Assembly: GCF_013155545.1 (NCBI RefSeq)
Contig: NZ_JABJVV010000001.1
Coordinates: forward strand, 310,001 to 374,000
DNA: 64,000 nt
Direction of reading: 5' to 3'
Source: Caenimonas soli
Lineage (GTDB): Bacteria > Pseudomonadota > Gammaproteobacteria > Burkholderiales > Burkholderiaceae_C
Under the pieces are notes generated by a model, which was given only the letters and a program-made list of their open reading frames with translations, made no database searches and was not told the DNA's origin. The translations under genes were made by a program, and so were the position numbers. Positions 56,030 to 64,000 of this stretch are shown one piece after another. How positions within the stretch are numbered: position 1 is the first letter of the stretch; each line of letters starts with the position of its first letter.

Positions 56030-56836
56030 TCAGATGGCCCAGCGCAGCCCGTGCGCGGGGGTGCCGGGCCAGTTACGGTCGGCAACGGAAATATCACGGT
56101 CGGGCTTTTGCAGCACCCGGTCCAGGATGCGTCTTTCCAGGCCGGCGAATGCCGCGTCATGCACGCGCGGGCGCGCCAGCGGGATGCGTTCGTCCAGGGC
56201 AATGCGGCCTTCCTCGATCAGGATCACGCGATCGGCCAGGGCCACGGCCTCCTGCACGTCGTGCGTGACCAGGAGCGCGGTGAAGCCGTTGCGACGCCAC
56301 AGCCCTTCGATCAGCTGGTGCATCTCGATGCGCGTCAGCGCATCCAATGCGCCCAGCGGCTCGTCCAGCAGCAAGAGGCGCGGGTTGTGCACCAGAGCCC
56401 GGGCGAGCGACACACGCTGGCGTTGTCCGCCCGAAAGCCGGGCCGGCCAGTCGCCGCCGCGATCGCCCAGGCCCACCTGCTCCAGCACCTTGGCGGCGCG
56501 TGGCCGCAGCGCTGTTGGCAGGCCTAGCGTGACGTTGTCCCAGACTCGGCGCCACGGCAAAAGGCGCGAGTCCTGGAACATGATGCGCGTGTCCTCCGAG
56601 AGGCCCACGATGTCCTGGCCCTCGACACGTAGCGTGCCGGCGCTGGGCTCTTCCAGCCCGGCAACCAGGCGCAGCAGCGTGCTCTTGCCGCAGCCGCTAC
56701 GCCCGACGATGGCGACGAACTCGCCCGGCTCGATCACGAGTTCGGTATTGCGCAGCACTTCGCGCTGGCCGTAGCTTTTGGCCAGGCCGCTCAACTCAAG
56801 GCGCACACCGCCGGATTGGGAAATTGTTTCGCTCAT
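56030..56836 (-). CDS. ssuB: aliphatic sulfonate ABC transporter ATP-binding protein
   Basis: ATPase of the alkanesulfonate importer. The 268-residue protein shows Walker [10 protein letters not shown] (about residues 45-53), signature [15 protein letters not shown], Walker [13 protein letters not shown] and the switch His in [10 protein letters not shown]. The Q-loop segment [17 protein letters not shown] is typical of SsuB/TauB ATPases. The ATG at 56836 has AGGAGA 7 bases upstream; a longer frame further up runs over ssuC and was rejected. Sits 11 bp after ssuC. Confidence 0.93.
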   Translation of the reverse strand: MSETISQSGGVRLELSGLAKSYGQREVLRNTELVIEPGEFVAIVGRSGCGKSTLLRLVAGLEEPSAGTLRVEGQDIVGLSEDTRIMFQDSRLLPWRRVWDNVTLGLPTALRPRAAKVLEQVGLGDRGGDWPARLSGGQRQRVSLARALVHNPRLLLLDEPLGALDALTRIEMHQLIEGLWRRNGFTALLVTHDVQEAVALADRVILIEEGRIALDERIPLARPRVHDAAFAGLERRILDRVLQKPDRDISVADRNWPGTPAHGLRWAI

Positions 56837-56847
56837 GAATGTTCTCC

Positions 56848-57711
56848 TCAAGCAGCGTTCTGGTAGCCGGGGTGCCAGCGCAGCCAATAGCGCTCCAGTC
56901 CGCGGGCAAATACGTCGGCCAGCTTGCCCAGCGATGCGTACAGCAGGATGCCCACCAGCACCACGTCGGTCTGCAGGAACTCGCGGGCATTCATGGTCAG
57001 GTAGCCGATACCGGCCTGCGCCGAGATCGTCTCGGCCACGATCAGGATCACCCACATCAGCCCCAGCGAGAAGCGCAGGCCCACCAGGATGGACGAGAGC
57101 GCGCCGGGCAGGACGACCTGGGTGTACAGCTGCCAGCGGTTGAGACCGTAGGTGCGGCCCATCTCTATCAGCCCCGGATCGACGTTGCGAATGCCGTGGA
57201 AGGTGTTCAGGTAGATCGGGAAGAACACCGACACCGAGATCAGAAACAGCTTGGCCGTCTCATCGATCCCGAACCACAGGATCACCAGCGGGATCAGCGC
57301 CAGCGCCGGGATGTTGCGCAGCATCTGGAAGCTGGAGTCCAACAGCGTTTCAGCCAGGCGCAGCGAGCCGGTGAGCAGGCCGAATGCCAGGCCCAGGCTG
57401 CCTCCGACGGACAGGCCCAATAGCGCGCGGCCGGCGCTGACCTTGACGTGGGTCCAAAGCTCGCCGGAGGCGGCGAGTGCCCAGGCGGCCTTGATCACCT
57501 CGACGGGGGCCGGCAGCACGCGTGTGGAGAGCCAGCCGGAAGTCGAAGCGATTTGCCAGAGGGCGATGAGCATGATGGGGACCAGCCAGGGGAGAAGGCG
57601 CTCGCCGACAGCGCCCAGGACGCGCCGCCATGGATACCGCGGTCTGTCATTGCGGACTTGATCCGCAATCCATGCCTCGTTCGCCAGCAGCTCAGGTACT
57701 TGTGTCGTCAT
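56848..57711 (-). CDS. ssuC: aliphatic sulfonate ABC transporter permease
   Basis: Inner-membrane permease of the sulfonate importer, 287 residues with about six membrane segments. The EAA-type loop [31 protein letters not shown] and [19 protein letters not shown] are SsuC blocks. The start ATG at 57711 has GAGG close upstream. Residues about 13-24 ([12 protein letters not shown]) are encoded by a dispersed palindromic repeat also found twice outside genes. The insertion keeps the reading frame and lies in the cytoplasmic N-terminal tail before the first membrane segment, so function is probably kept. Confidence 0.92.
   Translation of the reverse strand: MTTQVPELLANEAWIADQVRNDRPRYPWRRVLGAVGERLLPWLVPIMLIALWQIASTSGWLSTRVLPAPVEVIKAAWALAASGELWTHVKVSAGRALLGLSVGGSLGLAFGLLTGSLRLAETLLDSSFQMLRNIPALALIPLVILWFGIDETAKLFLISVSVFFPIYLNTFHGIRNVDPGLIEMGRTYGLNRWQLYTQVVLPGALSSILVGLRFSLGLMWVILIVAETISAQAGIGYLTMNAREFLQTDVVLVGILLYASLGKLADVFARGLERYWLRWHPGYQNAA
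57645..57673. repeat. dispersed palindromic repeat, copy B inside ssuC
   Basis: Stem ATTGCGGA (57649-57656) pairs with TCCGCAAT (57662-57669) around CTTGA, with TGTC and CCAT flanks as in copies A and C. Relative to copy A, two stem pairs are changed on both arms (T-A and G-C instead of G-C and C-G), which keeps the stem. The element is translated in frame in the ssuC N-terminal tail. Confidence 0.85.
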
Positions 57712-57718
57712 GGCGTCC

Positions 57719-58882
57719 TCAGCTTTGCGAGACACGCGGCACGTAACTGTTGGCCACTACCTCGCCAAACGGTCCGGTGCCGATGCGCCCGGGCAGCTTG
57801 CCGCGCAGCTTGCGCGGCAGCAAAGGAAACACCAGTTCGGCGAAGCGGTAAGCCTCTTCCAGGTGCGGATAGCCCGAGAGGATGAAGTTGTCCAGCCCCA
57901 GCGCGGCATATTCCTCGATGCGCGCTGCGACCGTCTTCGCATCGCCCACCAGAGCCGTGCCGGCGCCCCCGCGCACGAGGCCCACACCGGCCCACAGATT
58001 GGGGCTGATCTCGAGTTCGGCTCGCGTGCGCTTCTTGCCGCTGCCATGCAAGGCCGCCATGCGCTTTTGCCCCTCTGAATCCATCCGTGCAAAGGCCGCC
58101 TGGGCGCGGATGACGGTGTCGTCATCGAGCCTGCTGATCAGTTCTTCCGCCGCTTTCCATGCAGCGTCGTCCGTCTCACGCACGATGACGTGCAGCCGGA
58201 TGCCGAACTTGACTTCGCGGCCGTTGCGCGCGGCCCGCTCGCGCACATCCGCCACCTTCTTCGCCACCTCCGCGGGCGGCTCGCCCCAGGTCAGGTAGGT
58301 ATCGACCTGCTCGCCTGCCAGCTCGTGCGCGGCCGCCGACGAGCCACCGAACCACACCGGCGGATGCGGCTGCTGCACGGGAGGAAACAGCAGCTTGGCC
58401 CCTTTCACGCTCAAGTGATCACCGTTGCAATCGAAGCTGCCGCCGTCATGGCTGCGCGAGAGGATTTCGCGCCAGATGCGAATGAACTCCGCCGACTGCT
58501 TGTAGCGCGAGCCATGGTCCAGGAACACGCCGTCGCCCTCCAGCTCGGTCTGGTCGCCGCCCGTCACCAGGTTGATCAGCAGGCGACCGCCCGAGAGACG
58601 GTCGAAGCTGGCCGCCATGCGCGCAGCCAGGCTGGGTTGATGCAGCCCCGGCCGCACCGCCACCAGGAACTTGAGGTTGCGCGTCACCGGCAACAGGCTG
58701 GAGGCGACGACCCACGGGTCCTCGCAGGAGCGGCCGGTCGGGATCAATGCGCCCTCGTAACCCAATTGATCGGCGGCCTGCGCGATCTGCTTGAGGTAGT
58801 CGTGATTGAGCTCGCGTGCGCCCTCGCTGGTGCCGAGATAGCGGCTGTCGCCATGGGTGGGAATGAACCAGAACACTTGCAT
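57719..58882 (-). CDS. ssuD: FMNH2-dependent alkanesulfonate monooxygenase
   Basis: Releases sulfite from alkanesulfonates using reduced FMN and oxygen, cytoplasmic. The 387-residue luciferase-like enzyme shows [21 protein letters not shown] at the N-terminus, [44 protein letters not shown], and [20 protein letters not shown]. These are SsuD-specific. Reduced flavin is supplied by SsuE, encoded upstream in the same cluster. One base separates it from the preceding substrate-binding gene and 7 bases from ssuC. Confidence 0.95.
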   Translation of the reverse strand: MQVFWFIPTHGDSRYLGTSEGARELNHDYLKQIAQAADQLGYEGALIPTGRSCEDPWVVASSLLPVTRNLKFLVAVRPGLHQPSLAARMAASFDRLSGGRLLINLVTGGDQTELEGDGVFLDHGSRYKQSAEFIRIWREILSRSHDGGSFDCNGDHLSVKGAKLLFPPVQQPHPPVWFGGSSAAAHELAGEQVDTYLTWGEPPAEVAKKVADVRERAARNGREVKFGIRLHVIVRETDDAAWKAAEELISRLDDDTVIRAQAAFARMDSEGQKRMAALHGSGKKRTRAELEISPNLWAGVGLVRGGAGTALVGDAKTVAARIEEYAALGLDNFILSGYPHLEEAYRFAELVFPLLPRKLRGKLPGRIGTGPFGEVVANSYVPRVSQS

Positions 58883-58883
58883 G

Positions 58884-59849
58884 TCAGCTCCTCGCTTCCG
58901 GGCGCCAGACGATGTCGACCACTCGCACCGGCTTGGGAATCAGCCCCAATTTGTGGAAGGCATCGGCCACCTTCTGTTGGTCGGCCACGGTTTGAGGTGT
59001 GATCAATCCCACCGGGGAGATGGGCCGGCGCTGGATGAACAGGTTCACCACGCCGGCGTCCAGCCCTCCGAAGTCCGAGATGAGCTTGATCACCGCCGGC
59101 CGGTTCTCCTGTGCTAGCCGATCGGCCCGCGTCAGTTCATCGAACAGCGCGGCAATCGCCTGCGAATGCTGCGTCGCGAACGGCCGCGAGGCCAGGTAGA
59201 ACGAGTTATTACTGGAAAGCCCTCGCCCGGTTGTCAGCACCCGCGGCTTGAGCGCGAGTTCGACCGCGGCATAGAACGGATCCCAGATCGCCCAGGCATC
59301 CACGGCCTTGCGCTCGAAGGCGGCACGCGCATCGGCGGGTGCCAGGTAAGCCGGCTGGATGTCGCTCCATTGCAATCCGGCTTTCTCCACGGCACGCACC
59401 AGCAGGTAGTGCGCACTCGATCCCTTTTGTAAGGCGATCTTCTTGCCTTTGAGATCTGCCAGCGTCTTGATGGGTGAATCGTTCAGGACCACGATGGCCG
59501 AGCTATCGGGCTTGGCCGGCTCGGCTCCAACATACAGCAGGTCCTTGCCGGCCGCTTGGGCGAATACGGGCGGTGAATCCCCCGTGAGGCCGAACTCCAG
59601 GCTGCCGACCGACAGCGCCTCCAGCAGTTGCGGGCCGGCGGGAAATTCGATCCATTGCACCTTCGCGTTCGGGAAGCGTTTCTCCAGTGCGGCCTGTTGC
59701 TTCAGGACGACGAGGTTGACCGCGGCTTTCTGGTAGCCGATCCGCAATTCCTTCAACGCCTCGTAAGGCCTGGCGGCCTGCGCCCGGGCGTTCAAGCCCC
59801 ACAGCGATGCGGTTGTGGCGAGCACCTTGAGCAAGTTGCGGCGATTCAT
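58884..59849 (-). CDS. ssuA: aliphatic sulfonate ABC transporter substrate-binding protein, copy 1
   Basis: Periplasmic receptor, 321 residues. Signal peptide [25 protein letters not shown], with a twin-Arg-like start. The mature part has [55 protein letters not shown] and [26 protein letters not shown], all SsuA features. Start ATG at 59849 with GGAGGG upstream, overlapping the second SsuA gene's stop by 4 bases. It is closely similar to the adjacent paralogue in motif order, but with many substitutions, so the duplication is not recent. Confidence 0.92.
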   Translation of the reverse strand: MNRRNLLKVLATTASLWGLNARAQAARPYEALKELRIGYQKAAVNLVVLKQQAALEKRFPNAKVQWIEFPAGPQLLEALSVGSLEFGLTGDSPPVFAQAAGKDLLYVGAEPAKPDSSAIVVLNDSPIKTLADLKGKKIALQKGSSAHYLLVRAVEKAGLQWSDIQPAYLAPADARAAFERKAVDAWAIWDPFYAAVELALKPRVLTTGRGLSSNNSFYLASRPFATQHSQAIAALFDELTRADRLAQENRPAVIKLISDFGGLDAGVVNLFIQRRPISPVGLITPQTVADQQKVADAFHKLGLIPKPVRVVDIVWRPEARS

Positions 59850-60802
59850 TGCGCTGCCCTCCACGATGCTTCCTTGACCGAAATGGCTTTGGGGATCAGC
59901 TTGAGCTCATGAAAGGTGTCGGCGATCTTTTGCTGCTGCGCGATCACCTCGTCCGTCAAGGGCTTGACGTTGAACTCGTGGCGCTTGAGGCTCAGCTCCA
60001 GCACGTCCACCGGCAGGCCCTGCAGCGGCGCGATCAGCTCCGCTGCCTGGCGCAGGTTGGCCTTGAGCCACTTGCCCTTTTCCACGGAGTCTTCGAACAC
60101 CGCGCGAATCACCTGTGGGTTCTTTTCGACGAAGCTGCGTTCGCCCAGGTAGAAGGGGTAGTTGTTGGCCACGCCACCGCTGCCGTCGGCCAGCACGCGG
60201 ACACCGATCTGCTTTTCCGCGGCGGCGGTGAACGGATCCCAGATCACCCAGGCATCGACGTTCTTGCTCTCGAAGGCGGCGCGGGCATCGGCGGGCGCTA
60301 GGTACACGGGCGTCACGTCGGAAAGCTTCAGTCCGTTCTTTTCCAGCAGGCGCACCAGCAGGTAGTGCACGTTGCTGCCCTTGTTGAGCGCGACTTTCTT
60401 GCCCTTGAGGTCCGCCGCCGATCTGATCGGCGAATCCTTGGGCACGACGATGGCCTCGGCCTTGGGTGCGGCCGGGTCATGGCCGATGTAATAGAACTTC
60501 GCGCCGGCGGCCTGGGCGAAGATGGGCGGTGCCTCCCCGACGAAACCCAGGTCCACGGAGCCCACGTTCAGGCCTTCGAGCAACTGCGGGCCGGCCGGGA
60601 ACTCGACCCATTTCACGCCGAAGCCCAGGGGTGCCAGTTTCTTTTCCAGGCTGCCCTGGGACTTTTGCAGCACCAGCAGGCTGGCGCTCTTCTGGTAGCC
60701 AATGCGAAGCTCTCCCTTGTTTTGGGCCTGGGCGGCCGGCAGCATCAGTGCGGTGGAGAACAGGAGCGCCGCAAGCCAGCGCAGGGAACGTATCGGGGTC
60801 AT
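59846..60802 (-). CDS. ssuA: aliphatic sulfonate ABC transporter substrate-binding protein, copy 2
   Basis: Second SsuA-type receptor, 318 residues, with a Sec signal peptide (MTPIRSLRWLAALLFSTALMLPAAQAQ). It shares [55 protein letters not shown] and [22 protein letters not shown] with copy 1. Two receptors feeding one SsuBC suggests a widened substrate range, for example different chain lengths or taurine-like compounds. It is the first ssuA after ssuE, separated from it by about 104 bp, where a promoter could lie. Confidence 0.92.
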   Translation of the reverse strand: MTPIRSLRWLAALLFSTALMLPAAQAQNKGELRIGYQKSASLLVLQKSQGSLEKKLAPLGFGVKWVEFPAGPQLLEGLNVGSVDLGFVGEAPPIFAQAAGAKFYYIGHDPAAPKAEAIVVPKDSPIRSAADLKGKKVALNKGSNVHYLLVRLLEKNGLKLSDVTPVYLAPADARAAFESKNVDAWVIWDPFTAAAEKQIGVRVLADGSGGVANNYPFYLGERSFVEKNPQVIRAVFEDSVEKGKWLKANLRQAAELIAPLQGLPVDVLELSLKRHEFNVKPLTDEVIAQQQKIADTFHELKLIPKAISVKEASWRAAQ

Positions 60803-60906
60803 GAGAATTCCTTTCTTGTTTCTTGATTTGCAGGCAAGGCTTCGCCCTGCCTCTCACAGGCGATTGATCGATGGAACGTGGGAAACGGTGGAGACGCGCG
60901 GCGGCG

Positions 60907-61491
60907 TCAGACGCTACATCGCACCCGGGAGAAGGCGATGGGCTCGAACCCGGCGTTGGCCGGCGTTCGCGCAACTTCACTGAACAAGGTCGCGACTGCT
61001 TCGTCCAGCCGTGCCGAGACCTCGGCGCCGATATGGTGGGCGCCCTCGGGCATCAGCGTCACCTGGGAGTCGGTGGCATAGACGCCGGGCAGGATGTGGC
61101 GGGCCGAGAGCGACTGCAGCACGGGCCGCAGTGCATAGTCCAGCGCCAGCATGTGGTTGGGGCTGCCGCCCGTAGCCAATGGCAGCACGGTCTTGTTCTT
61201 CAGCGCGGTCTGCGGCAGCAGGTCCAGAAAGACCTTGAGTACGCCGCTGTAGGCCGCCTTGTAGACCGGCGTGGCGACTACGATGGCCCGGGCTCGGGCC
61301 ACCTGGTCGATCGCGGCTGCGATGGTTCGGTGCGCCGTGTCGGCCAGCAGCAGCGACTGCGGAGACAGATCGCGGATGTGCAGCCGCTCGATGGTCGCGC
61401 CGCGCAGCAGCAGCCGCTGGCTCACCGAGTCCAGCAGCGCCGCCGAACGCGAGCGCTCAGACGGGCTGCCTGCGATCAGCAGTACAGACAT
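60907..61491 (-). CDS. ssuE: NADPH-dependent FMN reductase
   Basis: Supplies reduced FMN to the SsuD monooxygenase. A 194-residue flavodoxin-like protein starting SVLLIAGSPSERSRSAALLDSV, with VATPVYKAAYSGVLKVFLDLLPQTALKNKTVLPLATGGSPNHMLALDYALRP in parts, typical of SsuE. It lies between the sulfate-binding protein gene and the two ssuA genes. The 124-bp gap upstream contains a palindromic repeat and may hold a promoter. No clear CysB or Cbl-type site was recognised there. Confidence 0.93.
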   Translation of the reverse strand: MSVLLIAGSPSERSRSAALLDSVSQRLLLRGATIERLHIRDLSPQSLLLADTAHRTIAAAIDQVARARAIVVATPVYKAAYSGVLKVFLDLLPQTALKNKTVLPLATGGSPNHMLALDYALRPVLQSLSARHILPGVYATDSQVTLMPEGAHHIGAEVSARLDEAVATLFSEVARTPANAGFEPIAFSRVRCSV

Positions 61492-61568
61492 GAAATTACC
61501 CTCTTGTGTGACAGCGTTTTTTCTTTAGCGGATCCACGGCTCTTTGGCCATTCGTCATCCGGCGTGGC

Positions 61569-61606
61569 ATGGATTGCAGGTCAGGCCGGTCAGGCCCGCA
61601 ATGACA
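61569..61606. repeat. dispersed palindromic repeat, copy C (with internal duplication)
   Basis: Between sbp and ssuE. It starts ATGGATTGC and ends GCAATGACA, the same ends as copy B on the other strand. It is 9 bases longer than B because GGCCTGACC (read on the minus strand) is present twice in tandem. This is the likely insertion-type family seen also at 35464-35536. Confidence 0.75.
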
Positions 61607-61615
61607 GCCCGGTTC

Positions 61616-62641
61616 TTATTTGCGCGTGTAGATCTGATCGAAGCTGCCCCCGTCGGCGAAGTGCTCCTTGTCGGCGCGGGCCCAGCCACCGAAAGCCTGG
61701 TCGATCTTGAACAGGTTGATCTTCGCGAACTGCTTGGCGTACTTCGCCTGGGCCTTCTGTGAAACGGCCGGGCGGTAGAAGTTCTTGCCGGCAATGTCCT
61801 GTCCTTCCTCGGAATACAGGTATTTGAGGTATTCCTCGGCCGCCGCGCGAGTGCCCTTCTTGTCCACGTTCCTGTCCACCACGGCCACCGCCGGCTCGGC
61901 CAGGATGCTCAGGGACGGCGCGACCACATCGAACTTGGCGCCGAACTCCTTGTCCAGCAGATAGGCTTCGTTCTCCCAGGCGATCAGCACGTCGCCCTGG
62001 GCGCGCTGGGCGAATGTGATGGTGGAGCCCCGCGCACCGGTGTCCAGCACTGGTACGTTGCCGTAGAGCTTGGCAACGAATTCCTTGGCCTTGGCCTCGC
62101 TGCCGTACTTGCGCTTCGCGAACTCCCAAGCCGCCAGGTAGTTCCAGCGGGCGCCGCCCGAGGTCTTGGGATTGGGTGTTATGACGCTCACGCCGGGCTT
62201 GATGAGGTCATCCCAATCCTTGATGCCCTTGGGATTGCCCTGCCGCACCACCAGCACGATCGTGGACGTGTAGGGCGATGAATTGTGCGGCAGGCGCTTT
62301 TGCCAGTCGGCAGCCAGCCAGCCGCCGTTCTTGACCAGGGCATCGGTGTCGCCTGCCAGGGCCAGCGTCACGACATCCGCATCCAGGCCATCGATGACCG
62401 AACGGGCCTGCTTGCCCGAGCCGCCGTGTGACTGCTTGATGCTCACGTCCTGGCCGGTCTTGGCCTTCCAGTGCTTGGCAAAGGCCTGGTTGAACTCGAC
62501 GTACAGTTCCCGCGTCGGGTCGTACGACACGTTCAGCAGCGTGACCGATTGTTGGCCCCAAGACGGCAGAGCCGCCAGGGTCAGGGCACCCGCCAGGGCG
62601 GCTGCCAGGGGAATCTTGATAAAGTCGCGGCGAAGGTTCAT
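61616..62641 (-). CDS. sbp: sulfate ABC transporter substrate-binding protein
   Basis: Periplasmic sulfate/thiosulfate receptor, 341 residues. Signal peptide [29 protein letters not shown]. The mature part begins [26 protein letters not shown], the diagnostic Sbp/CysP start, with [28 protein letters not shown] and [18 protein letters not shown]. The permease genes cysT and cysW and the ATPase cysA are not in the window. Located upstream of ssuE on the same strand, it adds sulfate uptake to the sulfonate cluster. Confidence 0.95.
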   Translation of the reverse strand: MNLRRDFIKIPLAAALAGALTLAALPSWGQQSVTLLNVSYDPTRELYVEFNQAFAKHWKAKTGQDVSIKQSHGGSGKQARSVIDGLDADVVTLALAGDTDALVKNGGWLAADWQKRLPHNSSPYTSTIVLVVRQGNPKGIKDWDDLIKPGVSVITPNPKTSGGARWNYLAAWEFAKRKYGSEAKAKEFVAKLYGNVPVLDTGARGSTITFAQRAQGDVLIAWENEAYLLDKEFGAKFDVVAPSLSILAEPAVAVVDRNVDKKGTRAAAEEYLKYLYSEEGQDIAGKNFYRPAVSQKAQAKYAKQFAKINLFKIDQAFGGWARADKEHFADGGSFDQIYTRK

Positions 62642-62720
62642 AAGTTTCTTTCGGGGTTCTTGGAAATCGACAGGCCGATTCTGGAAGCCCCGCTTTGAAA
62701 CTGGAACGACTTAATACTCA

Positions 62721-62738
62721 CTTGTTTATTCGAACAAG
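62721..62738. promoter_or_regulatory. small inverted repeat between sbp and yggX
   Basis: CTTGTT and AACAAG around TATTCG in the 129-bp gap between the divergent genes, in an AT-rich region that also has TTATT repeated 15 bases apart (62727 and 62740). Could be an operator for the sulfur-starvation arm (LysR-type CysB-like) or the yggX promoter; not assignable. Confidence 0.35.
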
Positions 62739-62770
62739 CTTATTGCTATATCACTCTAAGAGGCGTCCCC

Positions 62771-63043
62771 ATGGCTCGTACCGTCCAATGCATCAAGCTC
62801 GGCAAAGAAGCCGAAGGGCTCGACTTTCCTCCCTATCCGGGCGAACTCGGCAAGCGCATCTATGAAAACGTCAGCAAGGAAGCCTGGGCCCAGTGGCTCA
62901 AGCAGCAAACCATGCTGGTCAATGAGAATCGCCTGAATCTGGCCGACGCACGCGCCCGCCAGTACCTGGCGCGCCAGATGGAGAACCACTTCTTCGGCCA
63001 GGGCGCCGATGTGGCCCAGGGTTACGTGCCACCCAGCGAATGA
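62771..63043 (+). CDS. yggX: oxidative damage protection protein / Fe(2+)-trafficking protein
   Basis: A 90-residue protein of the YggX family, which protects iron-sulfur clusters and is linked to iron handling under oxidative stress. The whole family pattern is present: [42 protein letters not shown] with the conserved Cys7, and a C-terminal ENHFFGQG. An AAGAGGCGTCCCC leader precedes the ATG. Its stop overlaps the mnmC start (ATGA), so the two are translationally coupled. Confidence 0.95.
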   Translation: MARTVQCIKLGKEAEGLDFPPYPGELGKRIYENVSKEAWAQWLKQQTMLVNENRLNLADARARQYLARQMENHFFGQGADVAQGYVPPSE

Positions 63044-64000
63044 ACGCTCGCGGGCTTGAAGAGGCCCGCCATGTCTTCCTGCGCGGCTGCGGCTTGCCGA
63101 GCGCCTGGACGGTCCAGCCGCAGTGGCGCATTCTCGACACCGGCTTCGGGCCCGGGCTGAACTTCCTGGCGGCGTGGCAAGCCTGGAAGCAAGACCCCCA
63201 GCGCCCTCGCCTGCTGCACTACGTCGCCATCGAGGCTTCACCGGCGACGGCTGAAGACCTGTTGCGCAGTGTCGCGAACTATCCGGAACTCGTCCCGCTT
63301 GCGCAGGCCTTGGCCGCGCAATGGGCTGGGCTGCTGCCGGGGGTCCATCGCCTGGTGCTCGAGGAGGGACACGTCCTGCTGACGCTGCACGTGCGGGACG
63401 TGCGCCACGTGCTTCGCCAGGAGCCGTTCACCGTCGATTCGGTATTTCTGGGCGAACAGCCGTGGGACCTGCACACGCTCAAGGCCCTGGGCCGGCATTG
63501 CCGGCGAGGCACCGGCATCGCCGCCACCTCTCTTGCGGACGAAATGCGAAGGGACCTGGCGCAGTGCGGTTTTTCTCTCCAGCAGGCCGAGGGTGTCTTT
63601 TCGCCCGCCTGGGAGCCCAAGGCCCGCCGAATAGAGAGCGTTGTTGCACCGAGCCATTGCGCGGTGATCGGCTCGGGGCTGGCGGGCGCTTCGGTGGCTG
63701 CCAGCCTGGCGCGGCGAGGCTGGCAAGTGACGGTTCTCGACGCAGCGGACACTCCCGCCGCAGCCGCTTCCGGCTTGCCGGCCGGACTGCTGGCGCCGCA
63801 CCACTCGCCCGATGACAACCAGCTCTCCCGGCTCTCGCGCTGCGGTGTGCGCATGACCTTGCAGCAGGCCGAGGCCTTATTGCACGAAGGCGATTGGCAA
63901 CTCAGCGGCGCGATGGAAAGGCGCGACGGCGTCGATCTCTGGCATGGGCAGGCCGCGTGGATCAAGCCCGCCACGCTGGTCAAGGCCTGGCTGGCCCAGT
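63040..64000 (+). CDS. mnmC: bifunctional tRNA 5-methylaminomethyl-2-thiouridine enzyme MnmC (3' end cut by window edge)
   Basis: Makes mnm5s2U34 in tRNA: the C-terminal FAD domain (MnmC2) removes the carboxymethyl group and the N-terminal domain (MnmC1) methylates. Visible are 320 residues: [16 protein letters not shown], the SAM-type segment [15 protein letters not shown] (about 33-47), and the FAD loop [22 protein letters not shown] (about 208-229). The N-terminus is about 25-35 residues shorter than in E. coli. The segment that should read like DGFAPAKNP is replaced by [15 protein letters not shown], so the methyltransferase site looks degraded. Start is set by the ATGA overlap with yggX. 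Confidence 0.9.
   Translation, partial: MNARGLEEARHVFLRGCGLPSAWTVQPQWRILDTGFGPGLNFLAAWQAWKQDPQRPRLLHYVAIEASPATAEDLLRSVANYPELVPLAQALAAQWAGLLPGVHRLVLEEGHVLLTLHVRDVRHVLRQEPFTVDSVFLGEQPWDLHTLKALGRHCRRGTGIAATSLADEMRRDLAQCGFSLQQAEGVFSPAWEPKARRIESVVAPSHCAVIGSGLAGASVAASLARRGWQVTVLDAADTPAAAASGLPAGLLAPHHSPDDNQLSRLSRCGVRMTLQQAEALLHEGDWQLSGAMERRDGVDLWHGQAAWIKPATLVKAWLAQ

Overview
The window is GC-rich chromosomal DNA that reads as a betaproteobacterium of the order Burkholderiales, most likely Comamonadaceae (a Variovorax-, Ramlibacter- or Polaromonas-like organism). This is inferred from the gene set and order: exbBD-lpxK-Trm112-kdsB-adk, an aerobic benzoyl-CoA (box) cluster controlled by BoxR, a Bug-type substrate-binding protein, and an ssu sulfonate operon. 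No rRNA operon, prophage, insertion sequence, CRISPR array or plasmid replication gene was seen. Two tRNA genes are present.

Layout. 1-4.7 kb: the 3'-truncated icd gene, a tandem pair of secreted Lys/Ala-rich proteins each with its own terminator, a DUF192 protein, sodB and xseA. 5.0-8.8 kb: one envelope and nucleotide operon (exbB, exbD, lpxK, Trm112-like, kdsB, adk). 8.8-12.2 kb: DUF6152 and a membrane protein, asparaginase, lexA behind two SOS boxes with a small gene trailing it, and a DUF1993 protein. 12.3-23 kb: a hydroxyacid dehydrogenase, an MFS carrier, a PaaH-like dehydrogenase with a crotonase, a Crp/Fnr regulator, a split ACAD11-like kinase/acyl-CoA dehydrogenase pair, and a GST overlapping a cytochrome P450. 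23-27.4 kb: a hydroxyacid dehydrogenase / RraA-like / Bug / IclR unit and an orphan lipoprotein. 27.4-28 kb: tRNA-Arg, tRNA-Pro and DUF488.

28-39.5 kb is the benzoate region. boxB, boxC and boxR run leftward; a flavodoxin, bclA and a branched-chain-type ABC importer (livK, an interposed LysE/RhtB gene, livH, livM, livG, livF) run rightward. The two arms diverge from a 100-bp promoter region in which one palindromic -10 sequence appears to serve both directions. Together they would import an aromatic acid, activate it to benzoyl-CoA, epoxidise it and open the ring. boxA and the aldehyde dehydrogenase gene of the pathway are not in the window.

39.6-53.4 kb is a continuous operon (glgB, glgC, glgX, treZ, malQ-treY, glgA) in which every gene overlaps the next. 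It encodes glycogen synthesis and branching, debranching, and the maltooligosyl-trehalose route. MalQ and TreY are fused into one 1696-residue protein. 53.4-55.7 kb: a LysR regulator divergent from azoR, and a GNAT protein. 55.8-62.6 kb: a leftward sulfur-scavenging cluster (sbp, ssuE, two ssuA paralogues, ssuD, ssuC, ssuB, a Mop-type TOBE protein). 62.8-64 kb: yggX and the start of mnmC.

The most unusual items are the MalQ-TreY fusion, the box cluster with a flavodoxin in place of boxA, the shared-core divergent promoter, a family of palindromic repeats of which one copy lies in frame inside ssuC, the tandem cationic exported proteins, and an mnmC whose methyltransferase half looks degenerate.
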